This document shows, in pieces, positions 18,628-28,156 of a DNA stretch of 64,000 nt; the stretch's first letter is position 1, and the number at the start of each line of letters is the position of its first letter. The stretch lies in the NCBI RefSeq assembly GCF_003515945.1, contig NZ_QWLM01000004.1, positions 1 to 64,000 of the forward strand, in the 5' to 3' direction. Both the position numbers and the translations under genes were made by a program. The DNA is from Dermacoccus abyssi. Lineage in GTDB: Bacteria > Actinomycetota > Actinomycetes > Actinomycetales > Dermatophilaceae. The notes beneath the pieces were generated by a model. That model was given only the letters and a program-made list of their open reading frames with translations. It was not told the DNA's origin and ran no database searches.

Positions 18628-18718
18628 GCCGTCAGCGTGCGTCGCGTCGCCTGCCTCGTGCCGACGTCGGGCCCGCCGCCTGTGGAAAGGGGTGTCAGAG
18701 CGTCATACCTGGGGAAAA

Positions 18719-18785
18719 CAACCTGTGAGTGTTGGCCCAGTGTGTGAGCGGCGCCGGTCACAGACCGGGCCAACACTCACATCGT
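18719..18785. repeat. 67-bp palindromic element, copy 2
   Basis: Identical to 17650-17716. Outer arms are 18724-18738 and 18767-18781. It lies 5 bp beyond the stop of the minus-strand MFS gene and upstream of the DUF559 gene, so both copies follow a minus-strand stop codon at almost the same distance. Confidence 0.9.
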
Positions 18786-18790
18786 GCGCA

Positions 18791-19981
18791 TCAGCGCGCG
18801 GCTGCGCGGGTGATGCGCCGTCGGTAGGCGACGACCATGAGCGTCGCCGTCAGCATGCCGATGGCGGCGACGACGTAGACCGCGTGGATGCTGCTCGTGT
18901 CGAGCACGAGGGCTCCGAGCGCGGCGCCGCCGGCGATGGCGAAGTTGAAGATGCCCGAGTCGAGCGCGGCTGCGGGCTCGGCATAGTGACGCGCCGACGT
19001 AAGCACCCAGTGCTGAAGCACGACGGCCATTGCGCCGCCGAACAGGCCCCAGATCGTCATGGCGATCGCCGCGACGATGGGTGCGCCCGAAATCATGAGT
19101 ACGAACACGCCGACGGTCATGCCGGTGGTCACGAGCAGCAGCGCGAGCATCGGGCGCGTGCGCATGATCGGCGCCGAGCCGACGTTGCCGATGAGGCCCG
19201 CAACACCCATGAGCAGCAGCATTCCGCCGACGCCGGCCTCGCTCACGCCCGCGAACTCCTGCAGCGCCGGGCTCGCGTACGTGTACGCGCAGAACTGCGC
19301 GACGACGAGCACCGCAGTGACGAACAGGGCCAACCGCACCGGGCCGATCGACCACGCGTGGCGGTAGCCGTCGAACGTGAAGCGCTCCGTGACGAGAACG
19401 CGCGGCACGAGCACCCACAGCGCGCCGGCCGTCACGAGGCACAGGGCGGCGAGGACGAAAAAGGCCGTGTGCCACGTCCACGTCGTGCCCAGCCAGGTGC
19501 CGAGCGGAACGCCGAGAATTGTGGCCGCCGCGGCGCCGGTGAACGCGACCGTCGTCGCGAGCGCCGCGCGCTCCGGGCGCACGATGCGTGACGCGACGAT
19601 GGCGATGAGCGCCCAGAACACGCCGATGCCGAGGCCCGCGATGAGGCGCGCCACGAGGTAGACGGCCACGTTCTGCGCGGCCGCCGTCGCTGCCGTCGCG
19701 GCACTGACGAGGAGCAGAGCAACCACGAGCACGAGGCGTCGGTCGAGCGTGCCGATGACGACGCTCGTCGACAGACCCATGACACCCGCGACGGCGCCGG
19801 CGAGCGTCACACCGAGACCCACGGCGCCCTTCGACGCACCCAGGTCGTCGGAGATGAGGGTGAGAACGCCGATCGGCAGTTCCTCCACCGTCACCATCGC
19901 GAAGATGCCGACGGCGAGCGCCACCACTCCGGGCCAACCCGAGTCGCGCAGTTCTCGAAGCGACGACACAGACCTGGGCAT
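18791..19981 (-). CDS. MFS transporter (AraJ/YdhP-like)
   Basis: The 396-residue protein has about 12 hydrophobic segments. It starts LALAVGIF-like (VVALAVGIFAMVTVEELPIG), the beginning typical of AraJ/YdhP/Cmx-type exporters, followed by a loop with GTLDRRLVL and LIAGLGIGVFWALIA. These proteins export sugars, drugs or small metabolites; the substrate is not predictable. The start is ATG at 19981. It is divergent from hrpB and ends next to copy 2 of the 67-bp repeat. Confidence 0.8.
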   Translation of the reverse strand: MPRSVSSLRELRDSGWPGVVALAVGIFAMVTVEELPIGVLTLISDDLGASKGAVGLGVTLAGAVAGVMGLSTSVVIGTLDRRLVLVVALLLVSAATAATAAAQNVAVYLVARLIAGLGIGVFWALIAIVASRIVRPERAALATTVAFTGAAAATILGVPLGTWLGTTWTWHTAFFVLAALCLVTAGALWVLVPRVLVTERFTFDGYRHAWSIGPVRLALFVTAVLVVAQFCAYTYASPALQEFAGVSEAGVGGMLLLMGVAGLIGNVGSAPIMRTRPMLALLLVTTGMTVGVFVLMISGAPIVAAIAMTIWGLFGGAMAVVLQHWVLTSARHYAEPAAALDSGIFNFAIAGGAALGALVLDTSSIHAVYVVAAIGMLTATLMVVAYRRRITRAAAR

Positions 19982-20122
19982 GACGCCGTGACTCCTTCTC
20001 GCAAATGACGGTGTTGAGGTCCACTCTCGCAGGCCGGGCGGCCACCCACGTCATCGCCCTGACGCTGCGTCGCTCGGGTTGCCGCTGGCGTGCGTCGCGC
20101 CCGGCACGAAAGGATGGCGAAC

Positions 20123-22669
20123 GTGCCTGAATTCGACCTCGACCGCATCGGCGCGGGGCTGCCCTTCGCGGCGTCACTCGACGCGTTGCGCGATGCCCTG
20201 ACGCGGGGCGTCGCCGTCGTTCAGGCACCGCCGGGTACCGGTAAGACGACGCTGGCGCCGCCGCTCGTGGCGAACCACGTCGCGGGTGTGGGTCGTGTGA
20301 TCGTGACGCAGCCGCGACGGGTCGCGGTGCGCGCAGCGGCCCGCCGGCTGGCGCAGCTTTCCGGCACGACGCTGGGCGAGCACGTCGGATATGCAGTGCG
20401 CGGTGATGCGCGCACGAGCGCGTCAACGCTCGTCGAGTTCGTCACGCCGGGACTGCTCGTGCGCCGCCTGTTGGCGGACCCGGAACTGACGGGTGTGGCC
20501 GCCGTCGTGCTCGACGAGGTCCACGAGCGCTCACTCGACTCCGACCTGCTCGTCGGCATGCTCGCCGACGTGCGCGAACTGCGCGACGATCTCGCCCTCG
20601 TCGCGATGTCGGCCACACTCGACGCCCCGACGTTCGCCGGCGTCCTCGGCGGGGACGACGGCGCCGCGCCGCTCGTCGACTGCCCCTCGGCGCTGCACCC
20701 GCTGACGCTCGACTGGGCGCCCTCCGACGCACCACGCACCGATGCGCGCGGCGTGACGCGTGACTTCCTCGACCACGTTGCCCGCGTCGCGGTCGACGCT
20801 GCTCGCACCAGCGACGACGACGCTCTGGTGTTCCTGCCCGGCGTGCGCGAGGTGTCGCACGTGGCCGACGCCGTCCGCCGTGCCCTACCGGATCGTGACC
20901 TGCTCGAATTGCACGGGCGCGTCGACGCGCGCGAGCAGGACCGCATCACGGCCGGGCGCGGGCCAGACGAGCCGCGGCGCGTCATCGTCTCGACGGCGAT
21001 CGCGGAGTCGTCACTCACCGTGCCGTGCGTGCGGCTCGTCATCGACGCCGGCCTGTCGCGCGAACCGCGTCGGGATGCGGCACGCGGCATGGCGGGCCTC
21101 GTGACGGTGGCGTGCTCGCGCGCATCCGCCGAACAGCGCGCCGGGCGCGCGGCCCGTCTGGGGCCGGGACGCGTCGTGCGCTGCTACGACGAGCGGACGT
21201 TCGCGCGGATGCCCGAGCACGTCACGCCGGAGATCTCGACGGCCGACCTCACCTCCGCAGCGCTGACGCTCGCCGCGTGGGGCACACCCGGCGGCGTCGG
21301 GCTGCGGTTGCCGACGGCGCCACCCGCTGCCGCGCTGCGGGCCGCGAACGAGTCGCTCACCGCGCTCGGGGCGTTGGACGGTTCGGATGACGGCCGTCTC
21401 ACCCCGCTGGGTCGCACCCTCGCGGGCCTGCCGACCGACCCGCGCCTGGGGCGGGCGCTGCTCGTCGCGGGCGAGGGAGTCGACGTCTGTCGGGCCGCCG
21501 GGGTCGTGGCGGCCCTCTCCGACGATCTCCGCGCGAACGACGCCGACCTCGCCCGCGCTTTGCGAGAGCTGAGCGGCCCCACCCGAGCTCGGTGGTCGAA
21601 GGAACGCGACCGCCTCACCCGCCTCGCTGAACACCGCCCGAGCGAACCGGAACGTGACGCGCCGCCCGTGCCCGGGGAGTGCGCCGACGGGTTCGTCGTG
21701 GCCCTCGCCTACCCCGAGCGGGTGGCTCGGCGAGTGACTGACGGCGTCTACCTTCTCGCTTCGGGCACCCGCGCGGCGCTTCCGCCGAATTCGCCCCTGC
21801 GCCACCACGAATGGCTCGCCGTCGCCGACGCCACGCGGGCCGACGGACGCGTCGCACAGGGCACGGGCGCCGTCGTCAGGCTCGCCGCGCCGCTGACGCG
21901 CGAACTGGCCGAGCGCGCCGCGAGCCACCTCCTCGTCGACGAAGTCCGCGCCACCTGGGACGACGGCCGTGTCACCGCGCGTCGCGTGCAGGCCCTCGGC
22001 GCGATCGAGTTCTCGGCTACCCCGACGAAGCCGACACCCGAGGCCGCGCGAGCGGCCGTCCATGACGCTCTGCACAGGCACGGCCTTGACCTGCTCACTT
22101 GGAGCGACGAAGCCACTGCTCTGCGTCGCCGCCTCGCCTTCCTCCATCACCACCTCGGCGAGCTCTGGCCGGCGATGGACGATACGAGCCTCCTCGACCG
22201 CGCCGACGAGTGGCTCGGCCCGGAACTCGACGTACTCGCTCGCGGGGCGAAGGCGTCGTCGGTGCGGTTGCTCGCCCCGCTACGTCGTCTGCTTCCCTGG
22301 CCCGAAGCGACCCGCCTCGACGACCTCGCTCCCGAACGCTTCGAGGTACCGAGCGGCTCGCGCATCCGGGTGAGTTACCCCGAGGACCCGGCCGATCCAC
22401 CGGTCGTCGCGGTGAAGCTTCAGGAGTGCTTCGGGCTCGATGAGACCCCGCGCCTGGCCGACGGCCGCGCCCCGGTGCTGTTCCACCTGCTCTCACCGGC
22501 GGGGCGTCCGCTCGCGATCACCGACGACCTCGCGTCGTTCTGGGCCGGGCCGTACGCGGGCGTGCGCGCCGACATGCGCGGGCGCTACCCCAAGCACCCG
22601 TGGCCCGAGGATCCGACGACGCACGTCGCCACCGCGAAGACGAAGAACCGTCTCGGTTCTCAGCGGTAG
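20123..22669 (+). CDS. hrpB: ATP-dependent helicase HrpB
   Basis: The 848-residue DEAH-type helicase has GTGKTT (residues 38-43), DEVHERS (131-137), SAT and a helicase C domain with QRAGRAARLGPG. It ends with the HrpB-specific C-terminal region RYPKHPWPEDP near the end, which separates it from HrpA. HrpB proteins are putative RNA helicases of poorly defined role. I prefer the GTG at 20123 because AAAGGA lies eight bases upstream; an ATG at 20114 would sit on top of that site. Its last 10 bp overlap the convergent GPH transporter gene. Confidence 0.9.
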   Translation: MPEFDLDRIGAGLPFAASLDALRDALTRGVAVVQAPPGTGKTTLAPPLVANHVAGVGRVIVTQPRRVAVRAAARRLAQLSGTTLGEHVGYAVRGDARTSASTLVEFVTPGLLVRRLLADPELTGVAAVVLDEVHERSLDSDLLVGMLADVRELRDDLALVAMSATLDAPTFAGVLGGDDGAAPLVDCPSALHPLTLDWAPSDAPRTDARGVTRDFLDHVARVAVDAARTSDDDALVFLPGVREVSHVADAVRRALPDRDLLELHGRVDAREQDRITAGRGPDEPRRVIVSTAIAESSLTVPCVRLVIDAGLSREPRRDAARGMAGLVTVACSRASAEQRAGRAARLGPGRVVRCYDERTFARMPEHVTPEISTADLTSAALTLAAWGTPGGVGLRLPTAPPAAALRAANESLTALGALDGSDDGRLTPLGRTLAGLPTDPRLGRALLVAGEGVDVCRAAGVVAALSDDLRANDADLARALRELSGPTRARWSKERDRLTRLAEHRPSEPERDAPPVPGECADGFVVALAYPERVARRVTDGVYLLASGTRAALPPNSPLRHHEWLAVADATRADGRVAQGTGAVVRLAAPLTRELAERAASHLLVDEVRATWDDGRVTARRVQALGAIEFSATPTKPTPEAARAAVHDALHRHGLDLLTWSDEATALRRRLAFLHHHLGELWPAMDDTSLLDRADEWLGPELDVLARGAKASSVRLLAPLRRLLPWPEATRLDDLAPERFEVPSGSRIRVSYPEDPADPPVVAVKLQECFGLDETPRLADGRAPVLFHLLSPAGRPLAITDDLASFWAGPYAGVRADMRGRYPKHPWPEDPTTHVATAKTKNRLGSQR

Positions 22670-23961
22670 CGGCGCAGGAACAGCAGCGACACGACGACGA
22701 GCACGGCCGGCATCACCGTGAAACCGAGCGCCACGGCGGTGATCGCCTGGCCGGTTTGGGTCGCGCCGCCTCCGGTCGACGGTGCGTACCCACCGAGTGC
22801 CAGCACGGCGGCGTAGAGGAACGGGCCGAGGGCGAGGCCGAGTGTCTCCCCCGCGGTCCAGACCCCGGTGAACGTGCCGATGCGGTTCTCGCCCGACGCC
22901 GTCGCGTCGTCGGCCGCCACGTCCGGCAACATCGCCATCGGAAAGAGCTGAATGCCCGCGTAGCCGACGCCGACGACAGCGAGCGTCAGGGCTGTCGCTG
23001 CCATGCCGACGTTCGAGGCCCACCACGTCGTGAGCGCGCCCACCGCGAAGACGAGGGACGCCACGACGTAGCCCTGTCGCTTGTCGCGACGCTCGGCGAA
23101 GCGCTGCCACAGCGGAGTGACGAGGAGCGCGGGCCCGACGAAGCAGACGAACAGGATGGTCGCCGCACCGTCGTCCTCCAGGACCCAGCGTGCGACGTAG
23201 TCGACGCCGGCGAGCATCGCTCCGGTGGCGAGGGCCTGGATGATCCACGTGCACACCAGGTTTCGGAAGGCACGGTTCGCGCTGACGACGCGCAGTTGCT
23301 CCCGTAGCGACCCCACGGAACTCGTCGTCACGCGCGCAGTGACGCCGGCGGTCCCACGCCACGACGCGAGCGTGCCCACTGCGATCAGGGCGCCGACGAA
23401 CAGTCCGACACCCCAGTAGCCCACCGCGTCACGCACGACGGGTGCGAGGCCGCCGCTCACGAGGATGGCGAGCGCGAGCACGGCGACGCGCCACGTCATG
23501 AGGCGGGTGCGTTCGTCGTAGCTGGAGGTGAGTTCGGCGGGCAGCGCCATGTACGGCACCTGGAAGAACGCGTACGCGCTGGCGCACGCGAAGTAGAGAA
23601 CGACGACCCAGATCGCCCCCGCCGTCGTCGAGCTCGGCCCGAAGAAGAGCAGAGCGAACAGGACGGCGAGGGTCAGGCCACCGCGCAGGAGGAACGGGCG
23701 TCGGGCTGATGCGCCGCGCCGATCACTGATGCCGCCGACGATGGGGTTGAAGACGACGTCCCACGCCTTCGGGAGAAAGACGAGAAGGCCGGCGAGCCAC
23801 GCCGCGACACCGAGGTTGTCCGTGAGCAGGGGCAGAAGGAGCAGCCCCGGAACGGCGCCGAACGAACCCGTCGCGACCGATCCCAAGCCGTACCCCGCGC
23901 GCACGCGAGTGGGCAGAACGTCGTCCGCGCGCACCCCGTTCGCCGCGCCCCCACTCGTCAT
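22660..23961 (-). CDS. GPH-type (sugar:cation symporter family) MFS transporter
   Basis: The 433-residue membrane protein has about 12 helices. The N-terminal region has AGYGLGSVATGSFGAVPGLLL followed by KAWDVVFNPIVGGISDR, the W-D-x-x-x-x-P-x-x-G-x-x-S-D-R pattern of the glycoside-pentoside-hexuronide/cation symporter family. Substrate is unknown; relatives take up disaccharides or are orphan transporters. Neighbours give no sugar-catabolic context. It overlaps the end of hrpB by 10 bp. Confidence 0.8.
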   Translation of the reverse strand: MTSGGAANGVRADDVLPTRVRAGYGLGSVATGSFGAVPGLLLLPLLTDNLGVAAWLAGLLVFLPKAWDVVFNPIVGGISDRRGASARRPFLLRGGLTLAVLFALLFFGPSSTTAGAIWVVVLYFACASAYAFFQVPYMALPAELTSSYDERTRLMTWRVAVLALAILVSGGLAPVVRDAVGYWGVGLFVGALIAVGTLASWRGTAGVTARVTTSSVGSLREQLRVVSANRAFRNLVCTWIIQALATGAMLAGVDYVARWVLEDDGAATILFVCFVGPALLVTPLWQRFAERRDKRQGYVVASLVFAVGALTTWWASNVGMAATALTLAVVGVGYAGIQLFPMAMLPDVAADDATASGENRIGTFTGVWTAGETLGLALGPFLYAAVLALGGYAPSTGGGATQTGQAITAVALGFTVMPAVLVVVSLLFLRRYR

Positions 23962-24020
23962 GCGCGTGACGGAAACAGCGCCGAAGCACGAGCCAGGCAG
24001 GATTCGGACATTAGCCCGGG

Positions 24021-24091
24021 TCGGTGCAGGTGACGCAGTTCGGTGCGCGTGACGCAGTCTGAGCCAGTTCGAACCGCGTCAGCTGCACCGA
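24021..24091. repeat. Inverted and tandem repeat, likely terminator hairpin
   Basis: TCGGTGCAGGTGACG (24021-24035) is complementary to 24077-24091 with one mismatch. The left arm is followed by a tandem 19-bp near-copy (24040-24058, two differences). It lies between two minus-strand genes, just beyond the end of the DUF255 gene. Confidence 0.6.
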
Positions 24092-24120
24092 CGTGCGTCA
24101 GCTGATGTCGGGCGGCCGGG

Positions 24121-26139
24121 TCAGACCTCCCGCAGGCTCCGCTCGAGTTCGCCGACGTCCGTCGTCGGCGCATCGCAGACGAATCCCCGGCAGACGTAGG
24201 CAGTGGCACGGCCGCCTGTGGCCGGGCGGTCGGCGAGCAGCGGAACGCCCTCGGCATCCGTACGGCCCACCACTCGCACGAGGCCAGGGCTCGTCGCCTG
24301 CCAGGCGCCGGTGGCCATGGCGTCAGTGTCGGGCGAAGCGCCGTCGCTGACGATCGCCACCTGAACCGGGCCCGCCGCGAGCGCCTCGGCTGCGGTGAGC
24401 GCCCACCCGGCGAACCGGGGCGCCTGACGCGCGATGGCACCCAACTGCCCGATAGACACCTCCGCGAACTCGCGGTAGTCCGCCTCTCCCGTGAGCGCGA
24501 ACGCCATGACCGCCGCGCTCGCCAGGGCCGACGCGCCGCACGGCTCGGCGTTGTCACCGGTCGAACGGGGCCGGGTGAAGAGCTGTTCGGCGTCCGAGCC
24601 CGTGTCGTAGACGACGCCGTCCGTGACGAAGAGGTCGCGCGAGGCATCGAGCAGCTCTGTGGCGTGCGCGAGGTAGCGCGCTTCCCCGGTGGCCTGGTGG
24701 AGCACGAGTAGGCCCTCGGCGAGGTTGCCGTAGTCGTCGGCACAGCCGAGCGCTTCGCTCACCCCACCGCCGAGCGAGGTGCGGCGCAGCCGACCGTCCA
24801 TGACGTGTGATTCGAGCACGACGTCGGCCGCGGTGCGCGCCGCGTCGAGCCAGCGCGGCTCGTCGAGAATCATGGCCGCCTCCGCGAGTGCTGCAATCGC
24901 GAGTCCGTTCCAGGAGGTGACGACCTTGTCGTCGCGGGCCGGCTGAGGCCGCCGGTCGCGGGCGGCGAGCAACCGCGAACGAACGTCGTGCCACCACGCG
25001 TCGGGGTCGCCCACCTCGTCCGGGGCGAACATGTCTCCGGGGTCTCGGCGCAGCTGCAGCGTCGAACTGCCGTGCTCGAACGTGCCGTGCGGCGTCACCT
25101 CGAGCAGGCGCGCAGCGCGAGCACCGTCCTCGTCGCCGAGTACCTCGACGAGCTGCGCCGGCGTCCACGCGTAGGTGAGTCCTTCGACGCCGTCGGTGTC
25201 CGCGTCGAGTGCCGAAGCGAACGCGCCCTCGTCGGTGAGCAACCGACGCAACATGAACTCGGCGGTCTCGACCGTGACGCGACGAGCCGGCGCCGAACCT
25301 GTGGCACGCAACAGGTGGGCGTAGACGCGCAACAACTGGGCGTTGTCGTACAGCATTTTCTCGAAGTGCGGCACGACCCACGCGGCGTCGACGCTGTAGC
25401 GCGCGAAGCCGCCGTCGAGCTGGTCGTACATTCCGCCGCGAGCCATCGCCTCGCAGGTGCGCTCGGCCATGGCGAACGCGTCGGCGTCACCCGTCCGGGC
25501 GTGGTGCCGCAGGAGGTGTTCGAGCGTCATCGACGGCGGGAACTTGGGGGCTCCCCCGAAGCCGCCGCGAGCGTCGTCGAACTCGCGTCGCAACGCCGTG
25601 ATCGACGCGGCGAGCGCTTCGTCGTCGAACTCGGTAGCACTGGTGGAGGTCTTCGCCGTCATTCCGCTCACGGCGTCGACGATGGCGCGGCCACTCGATT
25701 CGGCGCGCTCACGGTCGGTGCGCCAGACGTCGTCGATGGCGGAGAGCACCTGGAGGAAGTGGTCGCGCGGGAAGTACGTGCCCGCGTACAGAGGTGCAGC
25801 GTCGGGCGTGAGGAACACCGTCATGGGCCAGCCGCCATGGCCGGTGAGCGCCTGCGTGACGTTCATGTACACGGCGTCGATGTCGGGGCGTTCCTCGCGG
25901 TCAACCTTGATGGCGACGAAGTTCGCGTTGACGACGGCCGCGACCTCAGGGTCTTCGAACGACTCGTGTGCCATGACGTGGCACCAATGGCAGGCCGCGT
26001 ACCCGACGGAGAGCAGGATCGGAACGTCGCGCTCACGCGCCTCGGCGAACGCAGCGTCGTCCCACTCGCGCCAGTCGACCGGGTTGTCGGCGTGCTGACG
26101 AAGGTACGGGCTCAGGGATACGGCAAGACGATTGGCCAT
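24121..26139 (-). CDS. DUF255 thioredoxin-domain protein (YyaL/SSP411 family)
   Basis: The 672-residue protein has the family's N-terminal thioredoxin-like domain (residues about 1-160): NRLAVSLSPYLRQHADNPVDW, then GYAACHWCHVM with a C-x-x-C pair, KVDREERPDID and GHGGWPMTVFLTPD. The rest is an alpha/alpha six-barrel resembling glycosidases or epimerases, with FEKMLYDNAQLL and WNGLAIAALA. Members are widespread and cytosolic, but the reaction is not established. The start ATG at 26139 matches the family N-terminus. Confidence 0.9.
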   Translation of the reverse strand: MANRLAVSLSPYLRQHADNPVDWREWDDAAFAEARERDVPILLSVGYAACHWCHVMAHESFEDPEVAAVVNANFVAIKVDREERPDIDAVYMNVTQALTGHGGWPMTVFLTPDAAPLYAGTYFPRDHFLQVLSAIDDVWRTDRERAESSGRAIVDAVSGMTAKTSTSATEFDDEALAASITALRREFDDARGGFGGAPKFPPSMTLEHLLRHHARTGDADAFAMAERTCEAMARGGMYDQLDGGFARYSVDAAWVVPHFEKMLYDNAQLLRVYAHLLRATGSAPARRVTVETAEFMLRRLLTDEGAFASALDADTDGVEGLTYAWTPAQLVEVLGDEDGARAARLLEVTPHGTFEHGSSTLQLRRDPGDMFAPDEVGDPDAWWHDVRSRLLAARDRRPQPARDDKVVTSWNGLAIAALAEAAMILDEPRWLDAARTAADVVLESHVMDGRLRRTSLGGGVSEALGCADDYGNLAEGLLVLHQATGEARYLAHATELLDASRDLFVTDGVVYDTGSDAEQLFTRPRSTGDNAEPCGASALASAAVMAFALTGEADYREFAEVSIGQLGAIARQAPRFAGWALTAAEALAAGPVQVAIVSDGASPDTDAMATGAWQATSPGLVRVVGRTDAEGVPLLADRPATGGRATAYVCRGFVCDAPTTDVGELERSLREV

Positions 26140-26287
26140 GCCTCGACGCTAGTGGCCGGCACCGACAGGAACAACGAACATCGGATGCTCGTGCAGCATC
26201 GAACGCGCGCCGACGCAGTGCGTTCGGCGATCGATCTGTTCACGCGCCTGCCCGACGAGGGCCTGGGCGCGCTGGACAGCGGCGGTG

Positions 26288-26467
26288 TTACGCCGCGCGA
26301 CTGAGTTCCGTCACGGTGTCGGCTGTGGCGTCCACGGCCTCGTCCTCGTCGGGTGAGACGAGCACCGCGTCGAACATCCGCTCCTCCACCGTCGCCAGCA
26401 CGAAGATCAGGACGAACATCACGATCACCGAGCTCACGACGAGGAGAAGCGACTCTTCCAGGCTCAT
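26288..26467 (-). CDS. Small single-pass membrane protein
   Basis: The 59-residue product MSLEESLLLVVSSVIVMF has one strongly hydrophobic helix at about residues 7-28 followed by an acidic cytosolic tail (SPDEDEAVDATADTVTE). An AGAGGG site precedes the ATG at 26467. It has no recognisable family. It lies between the DUF255 and App1-like genes, all on the minus strand, but gaps of 128 and 148 bp make a shared operon uncertain. Confidence 0.5.
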   Translation of the reverse strand: MSLEESLLLVVSSVIVMFVLIFVLATVEERMFDAVLVSPDEDEAVDATADTVTELSRAA

Positions 26468-26595
26468 GCCCTCTACCGTGCCACCTTCGGGCAACGCTGG
26501 AAAGGTCAACACCCCGAACACAGGTGAACGTTCTGTAACGCTCCGGCACATACCGATTCGATGCATTTTGCGAAGGGATCGGTGTGTTCCAGGTG

Positions 26596-27765
26596 TCAGA
26601 GACCCGCTGCGGCAGCGTCGCGCTGGACGAGTGACCGAATCGTCTGCTCCTGCTCCGGTGTCTCCCAAGCCATCTCGTCGAGCAGTCGATTCGTCTCCGC
26701 GAGCACCCGCTCCACGCCCGCCGGCGAGACGAGACCGAGCTCCCGCGCCTTCGCCGCAGCACCCACGTACGTGTCGATCACCCAGATGTTCTTCGCGGCC
26801 AACCTCTCTCGTTCAGCCGGAGCCATCGCAACGACGTCATGGATGAACACGGCCCGCACGACGTCGCCGTGCGCCTCGACGATGGCCTCCCCCACAGCGA
26901 TGTCGCCCTGGCCCGAGTCGCCGATGAAGACGAGGTCGTACTCGGGGTAGAGCTTGGCGTAGTGGTCGATGTTCTCGACCTTCTTGGCCGCCATCGAGTC
27001 GTGCGTCGCGAGGTTGAAGATGCTGCCGGTCATGATCGACATGTCCGCCAGCCCGGCCTTCGTCAGCGTCTCGCGGCTGTGGCCCTTCATGAGCCCGAGC
27101 GCATCCGAGGGCCGCGCCGTGACGAAGGTGAGGTCGCCCCGCGAGATCGGCTCGTCGCGCGGGCCCAGGTCGAGTGCCTCGTAGAACTCGAGCACGCCGG
27201 GGATGACGCTGCCCTTCGGGTAGCGGTCCTCGTGGATCTTCCCCAGCGCCGTGTCGTCGATGTCCGACAACGCCTTCGCCTGACGCTCCCCGTCGAGCGA
27301 CGAGCTCGCCGCGAAGTGGGCGAGGATCTCCTCGCGGATGCCCTCGTCGTCGACGTCGGAGAACACGAGGCCCTCGAGGTCGTGGCGGCCCTTCGCGAGG
27401 TTGATCGTGTTCTTCAGGTGCGACAGGTCGTTGCCCGCGTGCGAGAGCAGGATGTCGCGGATCGCCGCTTCCATGACCTCGTCCGTGTGGCCCTCCTGCA
27501 TACCGCGGATGATCGACGCCTGCGCGTGCAGGCCGAGGTCGTCACGACGCTCGTAGGCCAGAAGCTGCACGAGGTCGTCCCGGTGATCGCGGCCGATGAG
27601 CCGGTTGTCGACGCTGTCGAACAACTCGACGGTGTCGAGCTTCTCCATGGCCTCGTCGAGCTCGGCGGCGGGCGCGGAGCGCAGGATGTCGAGCACTTCG
27701 CGCTCCTCGGAACGGCTCGTCGAACCGTCGATGAGGGCGGTGAGCAGATCGAGGGTGCTGGGCAC
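26596..27765 (-). CDS. App1/LNS2-like HAD-fold phosphatase
   Basis: The 389-residue protein has a HAD-type active site SDIDDT (residues 167-172) followed by the DUF2183/App1 pattern KGSVIPGVLEFYEAL, DLTFVTARPSD and LVFIGDSGQGD. This resembles the catalytic domain of yeast App1 phosphatidate phosphatase and lipin/LNS2 proteins. The N-terminal 160 residues are helical and lack a known domain. A GTG start at 27765 is fixed by a perfect AGGAGG. Phosphatidate phosphatase activity is a guess from the fold; no membrane segment is visible. Confidence 0.7.
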   Translation of the reverse strand: MPSTLDLLTALIDGSTSRSEEREVLDILRSAPAAELDEAMEKLDTVELFDSVDNRLIGRDHRDDLVQLLAYERRDDLGLHAQASIIRGMQEGHTDEVMEAAIRDILLSHAGNDLSHLKNTINLAKGRHDLEGLVFSDVDDEGIREEILAHFAASSSLDGERQAKALSDIDDTALGKIHEDRYPKGSVIPGVLEFYEALDLGPRDEPISRGDLTFVTARPSDALGLMKGHSRETLTKAGLADMSIMTGSIFNLATHDSMAAKKVENIDHYAKLYPEYDLVFIGDSGQGDIAVGEAIVEAHGDVVRAVFIHDVVAMAPAERERLAAKNIWVIDTYVGAAAKARELGLVSPAGVERVLAETNRLLDEMAWETPEQEQTIRSLVQRDAAAAGL

Positions 27766-27868
27766 GGTGTCCTCCTGTGGGGCAGGGCTCGTCGGCGAGC
27801 GGCGGGTCGCTGCGTTCACCCTAGCGAGAGCCACCATCAACGCAGCCTGCGCGTGGCAGGGTGGGGGC

Positions 27869-28156
27869 ATGAGTGATGTCATCTCCGTCCAGAAGAACGC
27901 CGAGACCGGCCGCTTCGAGGGCTTCCTCGACGGCGAGCTCGTCGGCATCGCCGACTACCGCGAGTCCGGCGACGTCGTCGACATGCCGCACACCGTCGTC
28001 CCCGAGCAGTTCGCAGGCCGCGGTTTCGCGGGCCAGATCGTCAAGTTCGCGCTCGACGACATCCGCGCCGGCGGCAAGAAGGTGCAGCCCACCTGCCCGT
28101 ACGTCGACTCGTGGATCAGCAAGCACCCCGAGTACGAGGATCTGCGCGCCTCGTGA
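27869..28156 (+). CDS. Small GNAT N-acetyltransferase (YidJ/GCN5-like, COG2388 type)
   Basis: This 95-residue protein is a compact acetyltransferase of the COG2388 type: beta strands FEGFLDGELVGIADY, then TVVPEQFAGRGFAGQIV, which is the acetyl-CoA-binding turn, and the ending VQPTCPYVDSWISKHPEY. The substrate is unknown. The ATG at 27869 follows GGTGGGGG. Its stop overlaps the GTG of the next glycosyltransferase gene by 4 bp (GTGA), so the two are translationally coupled. Confidence 0.85.
   Translation: MSDVISVQKNAETGRFEGFLDGELVGIADYRESGDVVDMPHTVVPEQFAGRGFAGQIVKFALDDIRAGGKKVQPTCPYVDSWISKHPEYEDLRAS

Noticed and set aside
18539-19591. 350-residue plus-strand frame
   Set aside because: Antisense to the MFS gene and crosses the 67-bp repeat.
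26185-26304. 39-codon plus-strand frame (MLVQHRTRADAVRSAIDL)
   Set aside because: Could be a small gene but has no ribosome binding site and no known family; evidence too thin.
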